Program-made: the position numbers and the translations under genes | The notes under the pieces: model-generated | Seen by the model: only the letters and a program-made list of their open reading frames with translations | Told to the model about the DNA's origin: nothing | Databases searched by the model: none | In this document: positions 8,339 through 16,540 of the stretch, piece after piece | Layout: each line of letters opens with the position of its first letter | Position numbering within the stretch: position 1 is the stretch's first letter | NCBI GenBank assembly: GCA_020635975.1 | Contig: JACJYT010000003.1 | Span: 186,001-250,000, forward strand | DNA length: 64,000 nucleotides | Direction: 5' to 3' | Source: Chitinophagales bacterium | Lineage (GTDB): Bacteria > Bacteroidota > Bacteroidia > Chitinophagales > UBA8649

Positions 8339-11326
8339 ATGTATCTTAATTGTCATACCTATTACTCCATGCGTTACGGCTCATTTAGCGAGAAAACCCT
8401 ATTAGAGTTGGCTCAACAAAATGGTATACGCAGTATAGCTCTCACCGATATCAACAATACCTCTGCTTGTTTGAACTTTATACAATTAGCGCAAAAACAA
8501 GGAATAAAACCCATTGTAGGTATTGATTTTAGAAATGGAAACGAGCAGCAATATATCGGTATTGCTCAAAATAATGAGGGCTTTTTAGAACTTAATAATC
8601 ATCTATCTCAGCACTTACATAATGAATTACTATTTGATTATTTGGCCCCCAATTTCAACCATGTTTTTGTAGTTTATCCCTTTAAAAAAGCAGAACAAAT
8701 TTTGCAAAAAAATCTTTTAAAGCCTTACGAATTTATTGGAGTAAAACCCGAAGAATTAAATAAAATCCCTTTTTCGATACTAAAAAAGTACCCTCATAAA
8801 TGTGTGGTGCAACAAATAGTAAGTTTTAGAAACAAACGAGATTTTAATACCCATCGTTTGCTACGCTCTATAGATAAAAATACCTTATTAAGTAAGCTGC
8901 CTAAAAATGAAGAGGCCGATGAACATGAGGTGATGTATCCTGTTCAGCAATTGAAATACCTATATAAAGATTATCCGCAAATAATTTATAATACTGAGAA
9001 ATTATTAGATGAATGCAATATTTATTTTGATTTTTCGAAAGACAGGAAATCACAAAACTTAGAAACTTATACAGGGAGTATTGGTGAAGATGTTCGGATG
9101 TTGAAGCAATTATGTTATAAAGGTCTGCCCTATCGTTATGGAAATTCAATACCTGAAACTATATACAATCGCCTAGAAAAGGAGTTAGAAATTGTTCAAA
9201 AAATGGGATTTGTGTCTTATTTTCTGACTAATTGGGATATCGTAAATTATGCACAATCAAAAAACTATTTTTATGTGGGGCGTGGTAGTGGAGCGAACAG
9301 TATTATAGCATATTTGTTAAAAATAACGGATGTGGATCCCATAGAACTTGATTTGTTTTTTGAACGTTTTATCAATTTGTTTCGTACTAATCCACCCGAT
9401 TTCGATCTTGATTTTTCCTGGCGAGACAGAGAGGATCTTACTCGTTATATTTTTGAACGTTTTAATAATGTAGCCTTGTTGGCTACTTATAATACCTTTC
9501 AGTATAAGGCTGCCGTGCGAGAATTAGGAAAAGTGTTTGGTTTACCTAAACAAGAAATAGATAAGTTGTGCGATGGGAAATATGATGTTAGCAAATTGGA
9601 TCAACTTAGTGTTTTTGTATTGAGCTATGCTCGTCAACTTCATGAAATGCCTAACTATTTAAGTATACATGCTGGTGGTATCCTAATTGCTGAAAAACCC
9701 ATTCACTACTTTTCAGCTACCAATATGCCACCTAAAGGATTTTCTACTACACAATTTGATATGGTAATAGCTGAAGATGTTGGTTTATTTAAGTATGATA
9801 TTTTGGGGCAGCGGGGTTTGGCTAAAATTAAAGAAACCTTATCCATTATTACCTACAATCAGCCTAATAATCCACCTGAGGATATTCATAATATTAATCA
9901 TTTTAAAACCGATAAAAACATTAATAATCTGATAAAAGAAGCACAATGTATTGGTTGCTTTTATGTGGAATCTCCCGCAATGCGCATGTTGCTTAAAAAA
10001 CTTCGGGTAGATAATTACTTAGGATTGGTGGCAGCAAGTTCTATTATACGTCCTGGTGTGGCAAAAAGTGGTATGATGCGCGAGTATATTTTACGTCTTA
10101 GAGAAACTGAAAGGGTTAAAAAACGCGCACATCCAATTATGTTAAGTATCATGCCAGATACTTTTGGAATAATGGTTTATCAAGAGGATGTAATAAAGGT
10201 AGCACATTACTTTGCTGGATTAACACTAGGGGAGGCAGATGTATTAAGGCGGGGAATGAGTGGTAAATATCGTTCAAGAGAGGAGTTTGAAAAAGTAAAA
10301 CAAACTTATTTCAATAATTGTAAGGAAAAAGGGTATGATGATAAAAGCATACAAGAGATATGGTTTCAAATTGAAAGTTTTGCAGGCTATGCTTTTGCTA
10401 AGGGGCACTCGGCTTCGTATGCGGTAGAGAGTTATCAGGCCTTGTATTTAAAAACTTATTACCCCTTAGAATATATGGTAGCTATTATTAATAATGGCGG
10501 TGGTTTTTACCAAACTGAATTATATATACATGAAGCACGCATGTTAGGTGCTACTATTCATGCACCGCATATTAATATTAGTCGAAGCGAAACTATTATA
10601 AAGGGAAAGGATATTTATTTAGGTTTATCTTGGCTGAGGGGCTTGGATACCAGTTTAGCTAGAAAAATTGTGCGTGATCGTGAAGAATTTGGTTTTTATG
10701 AAAGTTTGGAGAATTTTGTTGATCGGATATCTATAGGTATGGAGCATTTGGCAATATTAGTACGTATTGGTGCTTTTGATTGTACGGGCATACACAAGAG
10801 AAGTCTGCTATGGAAAGCACATGTTTTATGGCATTCTACACCTAAGCTATACCGCCAGACCTCTTTGTTTAAAGCAGAATCAAAACAGTTTTCCTTGCCA
10901 AGTTTAACATCTACAGATTTAGAAGATGTTTTTGACCAAATTGAATTACTAGGCTTTACCTTGGGAAATCCTTTTGATTTATTAGAGACATTACCTAAAA
11001 ATAAGATTTTGGCTAAAGATTTTCCATCTTGTTTAAATAGAACGATTGCGATTTACGGATACTTTGTGGCAGTAAAAAATACACCTACAAGTGGTGGTGA
11101 ACGGATGAATTTTGGTACTTTTTTAGATCAGACAGGACAATTTATTGATACCATCCATTTCCCCAATAGTGCTAAAAGATATCCGTTTAGAGGAAGAGGA
11201 GTTTACTTATTAATCGGCAAAGTTACCGAAGAGTTTGGTTTCTATACACTTGAAGTGAGTGAAATGGAAAAATGTGCGTATGTGCCAGATGCAAGATATC
11301 GTGTAAATAGTAAAGACTGGTATTAG
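8339..11326 (+). CDS. DnaE-type DNA polymerase III alpha subunit (error-prone DnaE2-like)
   Basis: The 995-residue C-family polymerase is shorter than replicative DnaE (about 1160). The palm motif PPDFDLDFSW (about 352-361) carries the two catalytic Asp residues, and FKYDILG near 485 supplies the third. QTSLF at 840-844 fits a clamp-binding motif, and a C-terminal OB-fold follows. The N-terminal PHP domain is present, but metal ligands are lost: LNCHTYYS where HxH is usual, and LTDINN where LTDHxx is usual. It probably lacks proofreading. Co-transcription with dinB under an S24 repressor parallels the ImuB-DnaE2 mutasome, so the likely role is damage-induced mutagenic synthesis rather than chromosome replication. 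No separate replicative dnaE is in this window. Confidence 0.9.
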   Translation: MYLNCHTYYSMRYGSFSEKTLLELAQQNGIRSIALTDINNTSACLNFIQLAQKQGIKPIVGIDFRNGNEQQYIGIAQNNEGFLELNNHLSQHLHNELLFDYLAPNFNHVFVVYPFKKAEQILQKNLLKPYEFIGVKPEELNKIPFSILKKYPHKCVVQQIVSFRNKRDFNTHRLLRSIDKNTLLSKLPKNEEADEHEVMYPVQQLKYLYKDYPQIIYNTEKLLDECNIYFDFSKDRKSQNLETYTGSIGEDVRMLKQLCYKGLPYRYGNSIPETIYNRLEKELEIVQKMGFVSYFLTNWDIVNYAQSKNYFYVGRGSGANSIIAYLLKITDVDPIELDLFFERFINLFRTNPPDFDLDFSWRDREDLTRYIFERFNNVALLATYNTFQYKAAVRELGKVFGLPKQEIDKLCDGKYDVSKLDQLSVFVLSYARQLHEMPNYLSIHAGGILIAEKPIHYFSATNMPPKGFSTTQFDMVIAEDVGLFKYDILGQRGLAKIKETLSIITYNQPNNPPEDIHNINHFKTDKNINNLIKEAQCIGCFYVESPAMRMLLKKLRVDNYLGLVAASSIIRPGVAKSGMMREYILRLRETERVKKRAHPIMLSIMPDTFGIMVYQEDVIKVAHYFAGLTLGEADVLRRGMSGKYRSREEFEKVKQTYFNNCKEKGYDDKSIQEIWFQIESFAGYAFAKGHSASYAVESYQALYLKTYYPLEYMVAIINNGGGFYQTELYIHEARMLGATIHAPHINISRSETIIKGKDIYLGLSWLRGLDTSLARKIVRDREEFGFYESLENFVDRISIGMEHLAILVRIGAFDCTGIHKRSLLWKAHVLWHSTPKLYRQTSLFKAESKQFSLPSLTSTDLEDVFDQIELLGFTLGNPFDLLETLPKNKILAKDFPSCLNRTIAIYGYFVAVKNTPTSGGERMNFGTFLDQTGQFIDTIHFPNSAKRYPFRGRGVYLLIGKVTEEFGFYTLEVSEMEKCAYVPDARYRVNSKDWY

Positions 11327-11504
11327 ATTAAAACTTATGCATACCTTACAATTCTTTATGGCATGAAGACGAAAGAATCTTCATTCAGACTAGTTTAATG
11401 GATAGGATATTTTTATACATGATAAGAACAATTCTCTAGAAATAGAATTTGCTTTCTTCATTTATCTACTAGTTTAAAGAATAGTCTACTGTCAAATTGT
11501 AGAT

Positions 11505-12821
11505 TTATTGCTCCCAAACATATTCCTGCCCATCAAATTTCAAAAAATCTTCTGATGTAGATACTCTTTCTTCTGTTACGCATTCTCCATTTTCTATAAG
11601 GAAAACAGAGGATTCTGTAATGCTCGTTTTTACAAGAATATCACGCAGACCATAACTCTTGTCTTCCTGCATCTGCAAGATTCTTTTTTCTTCGTAGTAT
11701 TCCTCCTCGCATTCTGCATCAATGTTGCCACTAAAGTACTTACTATCTAAATGGTCCAGAATTTTCTCTAGCTTATTTCCTTTTTTTCTAAATAGAGATA
11801 AGATTTCATTATTTATCGGATTGACTCGAGATTGCCCTACGAAAGAGGTCCTAATTCCAAAAGCAGTCTCTTTTTCGTTTAGAGTATAAGGAGCTGTATC
11901 GATGGTGATTTTCCGTAATTCAATAGCATCAGAAATCCATTCGCAAATATCGGTTTCGGCGAAATATTTATGACTTATTACACCACTATGTGGGTGTACT
12001 AGAACGATATGTGCGCTCAAATCAAACATAAACTCATCTTCATAAACTAGTTCGGGAATGACAACAATTAGGGTGTCATTAGCTTTGTTTAATTCCTTGC
12101 TAGTAATCAATTCTGGTTTTACATCCAAGAGATGCAAGTCCAATTGATCCATCACGTCTACTACTGCATAAAAATTTTCAATCTCCTTATTCAGGTTGAT
12201 GCTTCTAATCTTCTCTATTTTTCCATGGGGATCGAAGCTAAAGATTTCTTGATTTACTTCTAAGTTGTTCCACCAAGAGGCGTGATTTACCTTAAGGATG
12301 TACTCGCTAATCTTGGCTTCCACTCTGCTCATCGATTCGGCTATTTCATCATAGGCTACTAGCTCCCAATCAATAATTTCGCCATCTAAAGTGTAGTTGA
12401 TTAAAAGCGACTCTTGCTCGTTTTGGTTCTTTCTTACACAAACTACTAGACTTGCGTAGTTTGGACTTAGCATTAATCGGTACATCGAAAGCGCTCTCAT
12501 TTTGTTTTTGAAAAAATCGGGATAGATCTTATCTAGGCTTAGGATACGGGCATCTATATTCTCGATATCGTCTGGGTCTATAAAGCTATCAATAGAAGTA
12601 TTATCAATAAGAGGCAGCTCTTTCGCATAAGTAGAACGATAGTATTCTTCAAATGTCCACAAACTAGCTTCTTCATAAAGCAAGTCGTTTTCTAATTGCG
12701 TGGCTTCCAGCAGGTCTAGCTCCTTGTTCTTGTTAGAAGAACTTGTGCCATCGCTTTGGCAAGCAAAGAGTAGTAGAAAGAAGCAGCTTAGCTTAAGGGG
12801 AAGTAGTTGAGATGAAAGCAT
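11505..12821 (-). CDS. Hypothetical lipoprotein
   Basis: The 438-residue protein has a type II signal peptide and lipobox (LLLFAC, Cys at about residue 20) followed by a short Ser/Asp linker, so it should be membrane-anchored outside the inner membrane. The mature part is acidic, mostly beta by appearance, with no transmembrane segment and no recognised domain; ECEEEYYEEKRI lies near residue 385. It is a single gene with about 180 bp of non-coding DNA downstream. It opens the accessory region that contains the RHS fragments, but no functional link is visible. Confidence 0.6.
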   Translation of the reverse strand: MLSSQLLPLKLSCFFLLLFACQSDGTSSSNKNKELDLLEATQLENDLLYEEASLWTFEEYYRSTYAKELPLIDNTSIDSFIDPDDIENIDARILSLDKIYPDFFKNKMRALSMYRLMLSPNYASLVVCVRKNQNEQESLLINYTLDGEIIDWELVAYDEIAESMSRVEAKISEYILKVNHASWWNNLEVNQEIFSFDPHGKIEKIRSINLNKEIENFYAVVDVMDQLDLHLLDVKPELITSKELNKANDTLIVVIPELVYEDEFMFDLSAHIVLVHPHSGVISHKYFAETDICEWISDAIELRKITIDTAPYTLNEKETAFGIRTSFVGQSRVNPINNEILSLFRKKGNKLEKILDHLDSKYFSGNIDAECEEEYYEEKRILQMQEDKSYGLRDILVKTSITESSVFLIENGECVTEERVSTSEDFLKFDGQEYVWEQ

Positions 12822-13065
12822 ATTAAATTATGGTTGAGGCATCAAATATACTTATTTTGAATATAGTACTTGGTAGTTGGGGGCTAGTTTATCTTCGCAC
12901 TCTTTAAAGTTTCGCTTATCTTGTCCGAACAAAAGAAAGCTTTAATTGGAATTTCCTTGTGGTTGGTATTATCACCGCACCACTTTCCTCGCTCTCCGTA
13001 GCCTGAGCGCAGCGGTAGCCAAGGATTACTTAATTAATGTAGTGTGCAGCTCTAATTTTAAGTGC

Positions 13066-13087
13066 TGTCAGGTCCTACGACCTGACA
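13066..13087. repeat. Perfect palindromic hairpin
   Basis: TGTCAGGTC (13066-13074) and GACCTGACA (13079-13087) are perfect complements around a CTAC loop. A run of A residues follows on the plus strand, so no plus-strand terminator U-tract is present. It is most likely an extragenic palindromic repeat. Confidence 0.6.
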
Positions 13088-13186
13088 TTTAAAAAAAGTC
13101 TATTCATTTGACAAGCTATAAATTTTTCTAATAAAAAAGTTTACCTTGTTGTTCTAATTTTTAAACCTTAAAAACTGATTTTAATA

Positions 13187-13208
13187 GGTCGGGAGGAAGT
13201 TCCCGACC
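13187..13208. repeat. Palindromic hairpin upstream of a lipoprotein gene
   Basis: GGTCGGGA (13187-13194) pairs with TCCCGACC (13201-13208) around GGAAGT. It sits 18 bp before the ATG at 13226, where it would be in the 5' leader. It is either a REP-like element or a structure that affects initiation. Confidence 0.5.
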
Positions 13209-13225
13209 GCACGGAAAAAATAATA

Positions 13226-13891
13226 ATGACAAAATATTTTTTAATTTTATTGGGGTTGACCATACTCCAAAGTTGTTTTACTAAAAAAAACAATAAAGAA
13301 CTAGAAGTAATGTATTTAAATTCGGAGTATGAGGAAATCACCAAAATTGTAAATCCCAAGGATAATTTATATTTATATGTTTTCTCATTTTCCAAAGTAA
13401 ACAAGTTGGAGTTTGACACTGCTGGGCTTAACACGATCTCTTTTATGCTTAGATTTAATAATTTTGAATGTAAAAATTCGCGATATTTTTTAGATGAGTT
13501 TGGAACGGATATAGATCAATTTGATTTTACTCTATACAATTCCAATACTCTTACCGAAATTGCAATGGATTATGAACTTATACTTGAATGTGACTTACTA
13601 TTGAAAGATATATTTCTACGTGAGGCTGTCAAGCAAAGCGCAGATAATATTTTTGCACGTAAAGAGTTAGTTAATCTTGCCATTTTAAGCGGCAAGTATG
13701 AAGAAGCGTTAATAATATTAAAAGATTATGATGAGACCTTTAAGAATTCCGATTATTACGTAAACGTAATGTCTTATTGTAGTGATAAAATAGATGGTTC
13801 AATTTCATCTAATAGTAGTTGTGAGGAGTTGTTAAAAAGCAACGTTTTCGAAAAAAAGGTTGATGTCGAAGGTTACACCAAATTTTGGTAA
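13226..13891 (+). CDS. Hypothetical lipoprotein with TPR-like C-terminus
   Basis: The 221-residue protein starts at an ATG and has a lipobox (TILQSC, Cys17), so it is probably a lipoprotein. The middle is beta-like. Residues about 140-180 (ARKELVNLAILSGKYEEALI) look like a tetratricopeptide pair. No family was recognised. It sits directly upstream of one copy of a 41-bp repeated element and an orphan RHS tip, a position where immunity or accessory proteins of RHS toxins often lie, but that role is only inferred. Confidence 0.55.
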   Translation: MTKYFLILLGLTILQSCFTKKNNKELEVMYLNSEYEEITKIVNPKDNLYLYVFSFSKVNKLEFDTAGLNTISFMLRFNNFECKNSRYFLDEFGTDIDQFDFTLYNSNTLTEIAMDYELILECDLLLKDIFLREAVKQSADNIFARKELVNLAILSGKYEEALIILKDYDETFKNSDYYVNVMSYCSDKIDGSISSNSSCEELLKSNVFEKKVDVEGYTKFW

Positions 13892-13900
13892 ATAATTTGA

Positions 13901-13941
13901 GTAATGGTCCAAATGGCACTTTTGGATAAAATTAAAGTACC
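13901..13941 (+). repeat. 41-bp direct repeat, copy 1
   Basis: The element begins GTAATGGTCCAAATGGCACT and ends ATTAAAGTACC. The same sequence with a single inserted A recurs at 15365-15406. Each copy follows closely after a small gene, so the pair brackets the RHS tip and its downstream membrane protein. Confidence 0.85.
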
Positions 13942-14090
13942 TTAAGGTATAGTAATAACCCCACTCTGCGTAGCTTACCCCCAATCCTGTCCGAACGCTT
14001 TCAGCTTCGGACTATTATGCAAGTAGCATTTGCTACAATTTTGAAATCAATTTCTCTCACTTAAATTAAATATTTTCCTATCTTTATTTA

Positions 14091-15005
14091 GTGCAAAATT
14101 CATCCTTTTTTATATCCAATTTTAGCTCTATAAATTACCATTCGTTTGGGATGGTAATGCCAGGACGCTCTTACACCAGTAGTGGCGGGGATTATAGGTT
14201 CGGCTTCCAAGGTCAAGAAGAAGATAGTGAGACAGGACTTGTGAGTTATAAGTACAGATTGGAAGATCCTAGACTAGGTAGGTTCTTTTCTGTTGATCCA
14301 TTAGCTTGGAAATATAATTTTTATAGCCCATATGCTTTTAGCGGGAATAGGTTAATAGATGCAGTTGAATTGGAGGGGTTGGAACCAGAAGGATATATGT
14401 ATAGATTTGCTGTTTCAGTAGATGCATTACTCTCGTATGGACTCCAATTAGGTTTGGATGGGGGTAAAATTGGTGTTCCATTTTCTCTTTCAGGCGGATT
14501 AGGAGTTGCAGATGCAAGTTTAGGAGGAGAATTTACCCTTATGTACGCTAAATATGATAATGAAACTCAAAAATTAGTAATTTATTTACCGTTTGAGGAT
14601 AATGTTTATGCCGATTATATAGTTTATGAGTATTTTTGGAATTGGGCATTCGGGGTCTACGGTAATGGGCAAGAAATTTCTGTTCATGACGCAAGAATTC
14701 AATATAGGGGAGACAATGAAGTAAATAGGGAAAGGACTTTTACAGAAACCACTAATATCGGACCTGTATATGTTGAAGAGTCTAATAACAATGAGAATGT
14801 ATTTTTTGAATTGGGTCTTGGAGCTAAGGCATTACGAGTTGGGATTGGGGGCGTTGGGATTGAAGTTAATGTTAAAGTTGATTTAATAAAAGAGGATGAA
14901 ATTGGAAGTAAGTTTAAGAGAAATAAAATTGAGGTGAGAATTCCGAGGGAAAGAGATCCTGTTGATTTACCAAAACCAGATTATGGAGAAGATAAAGGAA
15001 AATAG
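14091..15005 (+). CDS. Orphan RHS-core tip with variable C-terminal domain
   Basis: The 304-residue reading frame opens at GTG 14091. Residues about 22-100 are the conserved RHS-repeat-associated core (FGMVMPGRSYTSSGGDYRFG, then RLEDPRLGRFFSVDPLA, then SPYAFSGNRLIDAVELEG). After about residue 100 comes a variable domain of about 200 residues, rich in glycine and beta-like patterns, that I do not recognise. In full RHS proteins the core closes a shell and the segment after it is a toxin. Here the long RHS repeat region and signal peptide are absent, so this is a displaced tip, possibly silent. A small membrane protein overlaps its 3' end and could be its immunity partner. The start is uncertain. 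Confidence 0.7.
   Translation: MQNSSFFISNFSSINYHSFGMVMPGRSYTSSGGDYRFGFQGQEEDSETGLVSYKYRLEDPRLGRFFSVDPLAWKYNFYSPYAFSGNRLIDAVELEGLEPEGYMYRFAVSVDALLSYGLQLGLDGGKIGVPFSLSGGLGVADASLGGEFTLMYAKYDNETQKLVIYLPFEDNVYADYIVYEYFWNWAFGVYGNGQEISVHDARIQYRGDNEVNRERTFTETTNIGPVYVEESNNNENVFFELGLGAKALRVGIGGVGIEVNVKVDLIKEDEIGSKFKRNKIEVRIPRERDPVDLPKPDYGEDKGK
14143..14219 (+). repeat. 77-bp inverted repeat in RHS core, left copy
   Basis: The segment is identical, base for base, to the reverse complement of 17510-17586. It encodes the FGMVMPGRSY...FGFQGQE part of the RHS core. Identity stops abruptly on both sides although both neighbours are also RHS core sequence, which suggests recent exchange by recombination at this stretch. 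Confidence 0.9.
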
Positions 15006-15351
15006 TTCAAAGTTATCAAATAGTATATTAAGATTAAGAAGGTTGGATGTGTTTTATACAATATCATTAGTGATTTTTGTTATGTATTTAATGTTTATGT
15101 TCTATAGTTATATTTTCCAGCTGGATATCGTTTTAGATTTGATGAAAAATGGAATTAGTGAGGCAAACAGTACTCTATTCTTCTTTAATTTGATTGGGGT
15201 AATAAATATTTTGGTTACTTGGTTGTTGTCTCTGTTTATTTGGAAAAAATTTCAATTTCCAAATTCCTATTTGATTCTATTGCTATTTTTCAATATTTAT
15301 TATTCTTACTTTTTTTACTTTACAAAAGTTAGACAAAAGATAAAAAAGTAG
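14983..15351 (+). CDS. Small membrane protein, candidate immunity protein
   Basis: The 122-residue protein starts at ATG 14983 and overlaps the end of the RHS tip gene by 23 bp. A TTG seven codons upstream is possible but less likely. After a basic N-terminus there are three hydrophobic segments (about 24-46, 64-85 and 92-113), and it ends in a basic tail (KVRQKIKK). No family was recognised. The tight 3' overlap with an RHS tip is the usual place for an immunity gene, and a membrane location would suit protection against a toxin that acts at the membrane or passes through it. This is inference. Confidence 0.55.
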   Translation: MEKIKENSSKLSNSILRLRRLDVFYTISLVIFVMYLMFMFYSYIFQLDIVLDLMKNGISEANSTLFFFNLIGVINILVTWLLSLFIWKKFQFPNSYLILLLFFNIYYSYFFYFTKVRQKIKK

Positions 15352-15364
15352 AAACCTACCGTCG

Positions 15365-15406
15365 GTAATGGTCCAAATGGCACTTTTGGAATAAAATTAA
15401 AGTACC
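15365..15406 (+). repeat. 41-bp direct repeat, copy 2
   Basis: Second copy of the element at 13901-13941, with one extra A after CACTTTTGG-A. It begins 14 bp after the stop codon of the small membrane protein. Neighbouring bases differ between the copies, so the repeat boundary is sharp. Confidence 0.85.
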
Positions 15407-15443
15407 AGGTAGAGCTAGCTTTCGTGCTTTTAGCAGATAAATT

Positions 15444-15560
15444 TTATTTCACCTTAAGCTTCTTGGTAGACGACCAATGATTCATCCATTGGCTATAAGT
15501 AACTTCTCCAGAACCTCCACTGATTCGATTTTTCTCCATCCCTTGAAACCCTCCATCCCA
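15444..15560 (-). pseudogene. Possible orphan C-terminal fragment
   Basis: A short minus-strand frame (MEKNRISGGSGEVTYSQW and onward, stop at 15444-15446) has a protein-like sequence, with an in-frame TAG just upstream of its PWDGGFQG lead-in. It resembles a stranded protein tail. Its place between two RHS modules makes a leftover toxin tail plausible, but no family was recognised. Confidence 0.3.
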
Positions 15561-15607
15561 TGGAAGGCGGGACTATAGCTGGCAATTTAAAAGTGCAACT
15601 TGCAATG

Positions 15608-16033
15608 CTAATTTTTTATTTCCCAGCAAACACTTTTAATTAAAGTGTCTTGTTTATAAAAAACATCATCTATGGTAATTCTGTTGTCTTCAATCTTAAT
15701 CAATGGCGAATCAAGAAAAATTTGGTTATCTTTTCCTGAAATAAAATACACTACGTATCTATCTCCAACTTGGATTACTCCTTCAGTTTTACTATCTAGT
15801 AAAACAGCATCACTAAAGCAGTCTTCGACAATTGTATCAAAATACCAATATGAAGCTTTATAGCCTCGTTTTGTCCAGAATATTTGCTTGATTTCTGCTT
15901 CTGTACGAATTCCATTTAAAAGCAAGTGTTCAATTCGTTTATCTGCATATTTATCTATACAAATAAAAAACAATATCCAAAACAAGAAAAACAATACTGC
16001 TTGAATGACTTTTTTCTGAAAAGCAACTTTCAC
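15608..16033 (-). CDS. Small single-pass membrane protein, unknown
   Basis: The 141-residue protein has a GTG start that overlaps the stop of the upstream gene (16030-16033), so the two are translationally coupled. There is one strongly hydrophobic segment at about 11-26, then a soluble beta-rich domain with EGVIQVGDRYVVYFISG around residue 85-101. That pattern is seen in small domains of the DUF3592 kind, but the match is weak. It lies downstream of the second RHS tip, so an accessory or immunity role is possible but not shown. Confidence 0.55.
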   Translation of the reverse strand: MKVAFQKKVIQAVLFFLFWILFFICIDKYADKRIEHLLLNGIRTEAEIKQIFWTKRGYKASYWYFDTIVEDCFSDAVLLDSKTEGVIQVGDRYVVYFISGKDNQIFLDSPLIKIEDNRITIDDVFYKQDTLIKSVCWEIKN

Positions 16034-16530
16034 AGAATTATCATTTTATTCAAAAATTCCAAATAAGCATTTTTATACAAATTAAAATCATCTTTTAAGC
16101 AAATAAATATTATCGCATAATCAGAATAAGTTCCTTTTGTATAAAAGTTGTATCCTTTAAGCTCCAAGCCATCCTGAACTTTCTCATATTCCCAAACCAT
16201 TCCTTCTATATTACAAAATTTCTCTGGATAGGACAGGTTAATACTACAATCCTTACAATCATTTAGATAGAATGTTTCAACTTTTTCATTGTAACTTCCG
16301 CTATAATCATCAAGCATAACTTTGTATATGCTAATTGCGTATTTCAACCTACCTTCAAAATCTGTTAGAAAAAAAGATTCTGCAAAGCGATCAATATCTT
16401 CGTTTTTAATTACATAATTAGCTCCTTTTTCGACCACACAAACATATTCATTTGAATCAGGGATGTGAAAACCTTTTTCTTGAGATAGTCCAAAAATTGG
16501 AAGTAGACATAGTATTAAGATAATTCTCAT
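16030..16530 (-). CDS. Secreted hypothetical protein, candidate RHS-associated gene
   Basis: The 166-residue protein has an ATG start and a signal peptide (MRIILILCLLPIFGLSQ, cleavage likely before or after the Q). The mature part has three cysteines in a short span (CKDCSI...FC) and an aromatic-rich C-terminal half. No known family was recognised. It lies 10 bp downstream of the second RHS tip gene and is coupled to the next gene by a 4-bp overlap, so tip, secreted protein and membrane protein read as one unit. A periplasmic immunity protein is one reading. Confidence 0.55.
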   Translation of the reverse strand: MRIILILCLLPIFGLSQEKGFHIPDSNEYVCVVEKGANYVIKNEDIDRFAESFFLTDFEGRLKYAISIYKVMLDDYSGSYNEKVETFYLNDCKDCSINLSYPEKFCNIEGMVWEYEKVQDGLELKGYNFYTKGTYSDYAIIFICLKDDFNLYKNAYLEFLNKMIIL

Positions 16531-16540
16531 CGTATAATTA

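Larger units (their letters stand above)
12822..13225. other. Intergenic stretch with palindromes, no gene
   Basis: About 400 bp with no convincing coding frame. It contains a GC-richer patch near 12975-13025 (GTAGCCTGAGCGCAGCGGTA) that resembles extragenic repeat debris, and two strong hairpins listed separately. Confidence 0.5.
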
